Shown here: positions 58,188 to 64,000 of the stretch, one piece after another
How positions within the stretch are numbered: position 1 is the stretch's first letter
How the letters are laid out: each line of letters starts with the position of its first letter
From: Sphaerisporangium rubeum
GTDB lineage: Bacteria; Actinomycetota; Actinomycetes; Streptosporangiales; Streptosporangiaceae
Direction of reading: 5' to 3'
Length of the DNA: 64,000 nt
Assembly (NCBI RefSeq): GCF_014207705.1
Contig: NZ_JACHIU010000001.1
Location: forward strand, 4,518,501 to 4,582,500
Made by a program: the position numbers and the translations under genes
The notes under the pieces: generated by a model
Seen by the model: only the letters and a program-made list of their open reading frames with translations
What the model was told of the DNA's origin: nothing
The model's database searches: none

Positions 58188-60662
58188 TCAGCGGTCGGTG
58201 TCGCAGACCGAGCAGTGGGTGAGGCCTGCGGCTTCGGCGTCGGCGCGGGACATGGTCTCCAGCGAGCCGGGATCGGAGCCCTTGATCAGCGGGCAGTTGG
58301 AGCTGTGGAAGCGGCGCGTGCCCGAGATGACCTTGACCATGCCGGGACGGCGGAGTTGCGCCGTGACCGACCTGTCCCCGTCCCCGCCGGCCCTCGCCGA
58401 CTCAGGCGCACCGGTCCCGGCGCTCTCCGACTTGACGGGCTCTGACCCGGTGCTCTCCGACTTGGCGGCTTCTGACTCGGCGGACTCTGACTCGGCGCTC
58501 GCCGACCCGACGCTCCCCGGCCTGGCGGTCTCCGGCCTGCCGCTCGCCGGGCTGGCGGTCTCCGGACCGATGCTCGCCGACTTCGCGGGCTCCGACTTGG
58601 CAGGCTCCGACTTGGCGCTCTCCGGCTTGGCAGGCTCCGGCTTGGAGATTCTCTCTCTGCTCGGCTCCGCCGATGAAGTCTCCGCCTTGACCGGGTCCGT
58701 TCCGGAGGTCTGCGGCTTGGCGGGCCTGCCTGCGGGGTCTTGCGGTGTGGCGGGCCTGGACCCAGGAGGCTTCGCCTTGACCGGCTCCGTCCCGGACCTG
58801 GTGGGCTCAGAGCCGGTCCTCGTGGGCTCCGGGCCGGTGACGTCGGGCTTGGCGCGCTGACCTTCGGGGGCGAAAGCCTTGGCGGGTCCCGTCGTGGAGG
58901 CCTCCGCCTTGGCGGGGTTCGCGCCGGAGTCAGGTCGCGCCGGCTTCGTCTCGCCTGGCCCGGTCCTGGCGGCCGGAGACGTGGCCCCGGCTTCGGCGGG
59001 CCGGCCGCCGGCCTGCTCGGTACCGGCCGGGGCACCGGGGGTGGTCTTCCTCGGGGAATCCGCCGCACGGGTCTCATCGGTGGCCCGATCGCGCTCGGGT
59101 GACCGGGTCTCGCGCTCGCCGTCCGGGACGGCGGGAGCGGGCTGTGCGGCCGTGCCGGGGCGCTTGAAGGCCTCGAAGGGGCTGACCGCCTCGGGGAGCA
59201 CCACGGGCTTCGACGGGACGACCGGCGGGGTGCCGGTGCCGCCGGGTGGCGTGGACCCGGTGGAGGCGGACCTTCCGGTGAACCATGTGTCGGCCGTGCG
59301 ACCCGAGGAGCCGGATCCGGTGCGCGGCAGCCGTCCGGCCACGGTGGCGTCGGACGACCGGTCGGCGTCAGTGGGACGTTCCACGTCCCCAGAGGGCCGC
59401 CGTCCCTCCGCGGACCGTTCCGCGTCCCACGGCCGTACCGCCTCTCCGGGCCGTGCGGAGTCCCCGGGCTTCGCCGCGTCGCGCGGTCGTACCGCCTCCG
59501 TGGATCGTGCGGGGTCCGCCGACCGTTCCGCGTCCCGCGGCCAGACCGCCTCCCCAGGCCGTGCCGGATCCCGGTGGCGATCAGTCTCTCCGGGCCGCGC
59601 GGGGTCGCCGGACCGGGACGTGGCTCCGGATCGCGCGGGGTCGCCGGACCGGGACGTGGAGGCGGGTCGCGTGGGGTCGGCAGGTCGTGCGGGACGCTCG
59701 GGCCGTTCGCCGGCCGGCGGTCGTCTGTCGTCCTGCGTGCGCCTGAAGTCCTCCGGTCGTCCTGGCTCCCTGGACCATGCCGGGGTCTCGGGCCGGGACG
59801 GGGAGGCGGGTCGTCTCAGGGGGTCGGACGGGTCCGCGTCCGTGTGGTCTCTCTCGTCCGGCCGGTTAGGCACCGGCGGTCGAGAAGAGGCGGGACGGGG
59901 GGTGGCGGGTGAAACTTTCAGGGGGCCGGTCGTCGCCGGGGGGAGGGCCGGGGGGTCGGCGGGAGGCAGGGACGGGTGGGGTGCGGCGGGGAGAGCGCGG
60001 GAGGACGGGGGGGACGGGGACGCGGTGCGGGCCGTCTCGGGGACGGAACGGACGGTGGCACCGGGGGATGGCGGACGGGCCGAGGGGTCGGCCGTGGTCG
60101 CCGGGAGGCAGGTGGTGCAGGCGGAGAAGCCTTCCTCGCGCGCCTCCTCGTACGTCAGCTCCTCGTGCTCACGCCCCGCGAGCTGGCGGCACCCGGGCAG
60201 GTGGAAACGCCTGCGGCCGGGGATGACGAGCACGATGGTGTCGGGGGACGGCCGTGCGCCGGCGGGCGGTCGTGGCCCGCCGGAGGCGGCGAAGGCCCCG
60301 GTCGGACCCTGCGCGGCGGTGGTTCGCGCCGTGGCGGGGTGGGCCGCCGCAGGCGTGGACACCGGCCGGGTCAGGGTGGGGGATGCACCACGAGCGGGAG
60401 CGGCCGCGCCGGCCATGGCTCCGGGTCTCGCCATCGTGCCGGCACCGGCACCGACCGGCGGCATCGGCGGCGCCATGGCCGCCTTCCCACCGCCGGAGGG
60501 GAACAGGTGATGGCGTCGCAGCAGTGCCCCGATCATCAGGAAGACCGCGGACAGCACGCTGACCACGATCGACCACATGACCAGGACCGCTGTTCCGGTC
60601 ACCACGCCCGCGACCAGGAGGCCGAAGGCGAGGACCACCAGAATGGCGCTGAGGTAGATCAC
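58188..60662 (-). CDS. Membrane protein with two terminal FHx3C...CxxC modules, beside divIVA
   Basis: 824 residues from GTG 60662 (GGGAG 6 nt upstream). Two membrane helices at the start (IYLSAILVVLAFGLLVAGVV; MWSIVVSVLSAVFLMIGALL). A first knuckle follows at about 152-187 (RRFHLPGC ... GFSACTTC). Then come about 590 disordered residues rich in Pro, Ser, Arg, Asp and Glu, with loose repeats such as RSGDPAR, RPGEAV and EPAKSEPAKS. A second knuckle ends the protein (about 783-824, RRFHSSNC ... GLTHCSVC). The H-x3-C/C-x2-C pattern resembles Ada-type zinc sites. It starts 45 bp after divIVA. Function unknown. Confidence 0.8.
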   Translation of the reverse strand: MIYLSAILVVLAFGLLVAGVVTGTAVLVMWSIVVSVLSAVFLMIGALLRRHHLFPSGGGKAAMAPPMPPVGAGAGTMARPGAMAGAAAPARGASPTLTRPVSTPAAAHPATARTTAAQGPTGAFAASGGPRPPAGARPSPDTIVLVIPGRRRFHLPGCRQLAGREHEELTYEEAREEGFSACTTCLPATTADPSARPPSPGATVRSVPETARTASPSPPSSRALPAAPHPSLPPADPPALPPATTGPLKVSPATPRPASSRPPVPNRPDERDHTDADPSDPLRRPASPSRPETPAWSREPGRPEDFRRTQDDRRPPAGERPERPARPADPTRPASTSRSGDPARSGATSRSGDPARPGETDRHRDPARPGEAVWPRDAERSADPARSTEAVRPRDAAKPGDSARPGEAVRPWDAERSAEGRRPSGDVERPTDADRSSDATVAGRLPRTGSGSSGRTADTWFTGRSASTGSTPPGGTGTPPVVPSKPVVLPEAVSPFEAFKRPGTAAQPAPAVPDGERETRSPERDRATDETRAADSPRKTTPGAPAGTEQAGGRPAEAGATSPAARTGPGETKPARPDSGANPAKAEASTTGPAKAFAPEGQRAKPDVTGPEPTRTGSEPTRSGTEPVKAKPPGSRPATPQDPAGRPAKPQTSGTDPVKAETSSAEPSRERISKPEPAKPESAKSEPAKSEPAKSASIGPETASPASGRPETARPGSVGSASAESESAESEAAKSESTGSEPVKSESAGTGAPESARAGGDGDRSVTAQLRRPGMVKVISGTRRFHSSNCPLIKGSDPGSLETMSRADAEAAGLTHCSVCDTDR

Positions 60663-60707
60663 GGAGAACTCCCAGTCGCGGGTCGGCGTAAACCCTTGAC
60701 CTTTACC

Positions 60708-61577
60708 TTAACGCCGGTCGGTGTGCGGAGCGTCAACCGGGAAGGCACCGGAGTGCGGCGCCGGCTCGGGAGCGCCGAACGGGTTGCTCTGGCCACCCTG
60801 GATCTGCTGGGGGCCACCAGGCGCGCCGGCGTGGGACATGGCGGGGGCGCCACCCATCTGGCCGCCGACCACGGGGAACCCGCCGCTGCCCTCGGCCGCG
60901 ACGTTCAGCTCGGCGAGCTGGTTCTCCAGGTAGAGCTTCAACCGGCTGCGGTACTCACGCTCGAAGCTGCGCAACTCGTCGACCTTGCGCTCCAGCTCGT
61001 CGCGGGTCTGCACGAGGGAACCCATCGCCTGGCGGTGCCGCTCCTGCGCGTCACGCTCCAGCGTCTCGGCGCGGCCGCGCGCGTCGCCGATGATCTGCTC
61101 GGCCTGGCGGCGTGCCTTGCCGAGGATCTCGTCGGCCTCGCGGCGCGCACGGGTGACCGTCTCGTCGGCCTCGCGGCGCGCGTCGGCGATGGCCTGGTCG
61201 GCGGTCTGCTGTGCGAGCGCGAGCACGCGGGCCGCGGTGTCCATGTTGTCCTCGGCGGGAGGCATCCCCATCCCGACCGGCACCGGCTCGGGCCTGATCG
61301 GCTCCGGCTGCTTCATGGGCTCCGGCTGCGGCATCATCATCTCGGGCTTGGGCTCGGCGACCGGCGCGGGGGCCATCGCCATGCCCATGCCACCGGGGAC
61401 CTTGCCGCGCAGGCACTCGGTCAGCTTGGCACGCAGTTCCTCGTTCTCCTGGATGAGGCGGTCCAGCTCGGCCTCAACCTCATCGAGGAAGGCGTCGACC
61501 TCTTCCTCGTCGTACCCCGGCCGCAGCCGGGTGGTACTGAATTGCTTGTTCCGCACATCAGCGGGCGTCAGCGGCAT
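60708..61577 (-). CDS. divIVA: Polar growth protein DivIVA/Wag31
   Basis: A membrane-curvature-sensing scaffold that marks hyphal tips and directs wall growth. 289 residues: the N-terminal lipid-binding domain (MPLTPADVRNKQFSTTRLRPGYDEEEVDAFL, key part RPGYDEEEVDAFLDEVEAEL), a Pro/Met-rich linker (about 65-110), a long coiled coil (about 112-225) and a Gly/Pro-rich tail. AAGGAG precedes the ATG. It stands between yggT and the 824-residue gene. Confidence 0.94.
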   Translation of the reverse strand: MPLTPADVRNKQFSTTRLRPGYDEEEVDAFLDEVEAELDRLIQENEELRAKLTECLRGKVPGGMGMAMAPAPVAEPKPEMMMPQPEPMKQPEPIRPEPVPVGMGMPPAEDNMDTAARVLALAQQTADQAIADARREADETVTRARREADEILGKARRQAEQIIGDARGRAETLERDAQERHRQAMGSLVQTRDELERKVDELRSFEREYRSRLKLYLENQLAELNVAAEGSGGFPVVGGQMGGAPAMSHAGAPGGPQQIQGGQSNPFGAPEPAPHSGAFPVDAPHTDRR

Positions 61578-61627
61578 TTCGGTCTCCTTGGCGCGCTCGG
61601 AGTCGGTCCGACAGGACGGTACCCGAT

Positions 61628-61915
61628 CTAACGAAGCACGGACACAATGTTGATCATGAGCAAGACCACAATGAACAGCACTGTGAAGCTCAGGTCAAAG
61701 GCCACCGTACCCAACCGGAGCGGGGGAATGAAACGGCGGAGGAACTTGAGAGGCGGATCGGTCACCGTGTACGTGGCCTCCGCGAGCACCAGGACGACCC
61801 CGGTGGGGTGCCAGGAGCGCGCGAACGCCTGCACGGTCTCAAAGATCATCCTGCCGATCAGCAGGACGAGGTAGATCGCGAGGATCCCGACGAGGATGTC
61901 ACTAATGATCCCCAC
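61628..61915 (-). CDS. YggT family membrane protein
   Basis: 95 residues from GTG 61915 (GGGGAGG about 12 nt upstream). Two membrane helices (IISDILVGILAIYLVLLIGR and FDLSFTVLFIVVLLMINIV) flank the family loop with LAEATYTVTDPPLKFLRRFIPP. Found next to divIVA and sepF throughout actinobacteria; implicated in osmotic tolerance in other bacteria. Confidence 0.9.
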   Translation of the reverse strand: MGIISDILVGILAIYLVLLIGRMIFETVQAFARSWHPTGVVLVLAEATYTVTDPPLKFLRRFIPPLRLGTVAFDLSFTVLFIVVLLMINIVSVLR

Positions 61916-61998
61916 GGTCGTGCCCCGCCTCCCCACCGACGTGCCTGCCACGGTCCGAGCGGGCCAGGTGTGGCCGTTCACTGTTCATAGGTGGAACT

Positions 61999-62505
61999 CT
62001 AGCTCTGGTTGAAGAACCCGCGTTCCGCGATTCGGGCCTTGTCCTCGGCGGTCACCTCGACATTGGCAGGGGACAACAGGAACACCTTGTTGGTAACACG
62101 TTCAATGCTGCCATGTAGGCCAAAGACCAGACCTGCCGCGAAATCGACCAGCCGCTTCGCGTCGCTGTCGACCATCTCTGTCAGATTCATGATGACAGGG
62201 GTGCCTTCGCGGAAGTGCTCCCCGATCGTGCGGGCCTCGTTGTACGTGCGAGGGTGAAGTGTCGTGATCCGCGCCAGATCGGTCGTACGGCGCTCGACGA
62301 CGGGCACCCCCGACCGGGGGGCGGGCACCGGGCTCTCGGGCTCCTCAAGGCCCTCCTGCGGCGCGCCGGTGCCGCGCTCGTCGCGGCGGCGGTCGGCGTA
62401 GTCGTCGGGATAATCGTCCTCGTCGGCGTAACCGCCGTAGTCGGGGTAGCGGTCGTCCTCCACGAGACCGAGGTAGACCGCCATCTTGCGCATCGCGCCG
62501 GCCAT
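61999..62505 (-). CDS. sepF: Cell division protein SepF
   Basis: Anchors and bundles FtsZ at the septum. 168 residues: an N-terminal amphipathic membrane-binding helix ([14 protein letters not shown]), an acidic Asp/Tyr-rich linker, and the SepF core (about 75-165) with [40 protein letters not shown] and [14 protein letters not shown] 62505 was chosen; the ATG four codons later is nearly as good. In actinobacteria SepF is the main FtsZ membrane tether. Confidence 0.94.
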   Translation of the reverse strand: MAGAMRKMAVYLGLVEDDRYPDYGGYADEDDYPDDYADRRRDERGTGAPQEGLEEPESPVPAPRSGVPVVERRTTDLARITTLHPRTYNEARTIGEHFREGTPVIMNLTEMVDSDAKRLVDFAAGLVFGLHGSIERVTNKVFLLSPANVEVTAEDKARIAERGFFNQS

Positions 62506-62611
62506 CGCTCCGTCGTCCTCCTGCTCATGGTCGCCGCACCCAAGGCAACCTAAGGCACCGCTGTCGACCTCTGCTCGGATACATGGACATCAAGGTCCAC
62601 TCGGGGGGACA

Positions 62612-63322
62612 TTACCTGACGAAGGGCGTCCGGCGGCCGAGCAACGCCGTACCGACCCGCACGTGTGTCGCGCCGTGTGCGACGGCCTCCGCCAGATCTC
62701 CGCTCATTCCGGCGGAAATCATCGACGCTCGTGGATGCGCCGCGCGCAGGGCCTCCGCCACCTCGCGCAGGCGCGCGAACGCCGGGGCCGGGCTCGTGCC
62801 GAGCGGTGCCACCGCCATGACGCCGCCGAGCACGAGTCCCTCCTGCTCGGCGACGGCGTCCGCCACGGCGGGGACGCCGTCCGGTGTGACGCCGCCGCGT
62901 CCGGGGTCGTCGTCCAGTGCCACCTGGACCAGGCAGGTGACCAGCCGTCCCGCGGCCACGGCCCCCCGGCCGAGCGCGGCGGCGAGCCTCGGCCGGTCCA
63001 CCGAGTGGATCACGTCGGCGTAGGACGCCACGGAACGGGCCTTGTTGGTCTGGAGCTGACCGACGAAGTGCCACCGCACCGGCAGGCCGGCGCAGTCGCG
63101 CGCCTTGGCGGCGGCCTCCTGGTCGCGGTTCTCCCCGATGTCGCGCACCCCGAGCCCGCTGAGGATCCGGATGTCGGACACCGGGTAGGTCTTGGTCACC
63201 GCGACGAGCGTGACCTCCTCGCGTGGCCGGCCGGCGGCGGCGCACGCCTCGGCGATCCGCCGCTCCACCTGTGCCAGGCCCGCCGCGATCTCCTCGCGCC
63301 GCGCGGTGCTCACATCGGTCAT
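62612..63322 (-). CDS. yggS: YggS family PLP-binding protein
   Basis: A PLP homeostasis protein without known enzyme activity. 236 residues of the alanine-racemase-like barrel. The PLP Lys is in VTLVAVTKTYPVSD; GENRDQEAAAKA, WHFVGQLQTNKARSV and ISAGMSGDLAEAVAHGATHVRVG are family motifs. It directly follows ftsZ (114 bp), without the pgeF/yfiH gene usually found between the two. Confidence 0.93.
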   Translation of the reverse strand: MTDVSTARREEIAAGLAQVERRIAEACAAAGRPREEVTLVAVTKTYPVSDIRILSGLGVRDIGENRDQEAAAKARDCAGLPVRWHFVGQLQTNKARSVASYADVIHSVDRPRLAAALGRGAVAAGRLVTCLVQVALDDDPGRGGVTPDGVPAVADAVAEQEGLVLGGVMAVAPLGTSPAPAFARLREVAEALRAAHPRASMISAGMSGDLAEAVAHGATHVRVGTALLGRRTPFVR

Positions 63323-63436
63323 GTACGGCCCGCCCGCTCCGTGATCTCGCCATGGCTCATAGCGGGCCCAGCGTAACGGGACCGCCGCGTGGCCCGGGTG
63401 GGGGGAGTGCTCACGGCGCCGGCGTCACGACCGGTG

Positions 63437-64000
63437 TCACTTGAGGAAGTCGGGAACGTCCAGTTCCTCTTCCTGGTCCTCGAACACGACCTGGCGGCGC
63501 CGGTTGGGGTCGGTGACGCGGGAGGTGATGGGAGTGGGGGGCTCGGGGGTGGGCCGCGGGATGGTCAGCGGCGCCTGGTCGTCGTCGGCGTCGCGCGCCA
63601 CCGCCGTCTCACGCGGCGTGACCGGATCGGCCGCGGCCGCCGAGGGCTGCTGCGCCGGCGGCGCCGGTGTGGCGGACTGCGCGGACGCCGGCGGGAACGG
63701 ACGCACGGGGGCCGGTCGCTGCTCGGCGCGGGAGGGCTCGGCGCGCGGAGGCTCGGGCCGGGACTCGGGCCGGGACTCGGTGCGCGCGGGCTCGGCCCGC
63801 GGCGCGGTGAACGACGACGGACGGGGCTGCGGCGCCGCCGGCGCGGACTGCGTGCCCGCGGCCGTGGCCGTGCCGGCCGTCCCCTGTGCCTGCGAGCCGG
63901 CCGCCGGACGGGAGGCGGGCTGTGGCCGGGAGACCGGCTGCGCCGGCGCCGGTTTCTCGTCGGGCTCGTCGAACCCGGCGGCGATCACGGTGACGCGGAC
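63437..64000 (-). CDS. ftsZ: Cell division protein FtsZ, C-terminal part (runs off the window)
   Basis: 187 codons of the C-terminal end; the GTPase domain lies beyond position 64000. It begins within the last strand of the core (VRVTVIAAGFDEP), continues as a linker of roughly 150 residues rich in Pro, Ala, Arg, Glu and Ser, and ends with the conserved tail DVPDFLK that binds SepF. The linker is longer than in many bacteria. Confidence 0.95.
   Translation of the reverse strand, partial: VRVTVIAAGFDEPDEKPAPAQPVSRPQPASRPAAGSQAQGTAGTATAAGTQSAPAAPQPRPSSFTAPRAEPARTESRPESRPEPPRAEPSRAEQRPAPVRPFPPASAQSATPAPPAQQPSAAAADPVTPRETAVARDADDDQAPLTIPRPTPEPPTPITSRVTDPNRRRQVVFEDQEEELDVPDFLK

Noticed and set aside
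56977-58860. 627-codon plus-strand frame across the sigma gene and the 87-bp repeats
   Set aside because: Antisense to two real genes, no ribosome site, composition typical of shadow frames.

Overview
The window reads as chromosomal DNA of a high-GC actinomycete. Evidence: strong GC bias, frequent GTG starts, a wag31-type DivIVA, SepF and YggT next to FtsZ, a single HisA/PriA gene with no trpF, an egtABCD ergothioneine cluster, a DUF5753-type XRE regulator and several membrane Ser/Thr kinases. The gene order (pyk, gltBD, lgt, trp, his, ileS, dcw end) resembles Streptomyces, but with rearrangements. The egt and ECF sigma blocks sit between ileS and divIVA, and trpE and pgeF are not in their usual places. 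I infer a non-Streptomyces filamentous actinomycete, possibly Streptosporangiales; the sequence alone cannot prove this.

Layout. 1-10 kb: an odd tRNA, then pyk, a secreted subtilase and gltB-gltD, all minus strand. 10-19.4 kb: a minus-strand run with two paralogous membrane-anchored Cys-pair proteins, lgt, a DsbA-like thiol protein, a MauE-like membrane protein, trpA-trpB-trpC, a DUF2752 protein, a Trp-associated membrane protein and hisI. 19.6-25.9 kb: an XRE regulator with a small partner (plus), a heterodimeric ABC exporter (minus), a TIGR03085-like protein and a 55-residue membrane peptide (plus). 25.9-31.6 kb: the his operon hisD-hisC-hisB-(51-aa membrane peptide)-hisH-(small membrane protein)-priA-hisF, with many 4-bp overlaps. 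31.7-44.9 kb, mostly plus: ybaK, an amidase, murA, a class A penicillin-binding protein and three tandem Ser/Thr kinases, with one minus membrane gene. 44.9-47.3 kb, minus: an RluA-family pseudouridine synthase, lspA, a DksA/TraR zinc-finger gene and a DUF167 gene. 47.3-50.8 kb, plus: a T-box leader and ileS. 50.8-64 kb, minus: egtD-C-B-A (transcribed A to D), a doubled DUF4142 lipoprotein, anti-sigma and ECF sigma genes, a 674-bp spacer with an 87-bp tandem repeat, an 824-residue protein with two zinc-knuckle-like modules, divIVA, yggT, sepF, yggS and the 3' end of ftsZ.

How it fits together. The region supplies central nitrogen and carbon metabolism (pyk, gltBD), Trp and His synthesis (PriA should also do the TrpF step), envelope building (lgt, lspA, murA, PBP, kinases), thiol homeostasis (egt, DsbA-like) and polar growth/division (divIVA, sepF, ftsZ). 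Best leads: the uncharacterised protein beside divIVA, the swapped GXHH signature in IleRS behind a T-box, the Cys-to-Asp MurA, the coupled 51-aa gene inside the his operon, a DasR-like operator in the pyk promoter, and a set of apparently leaderless transcripts.
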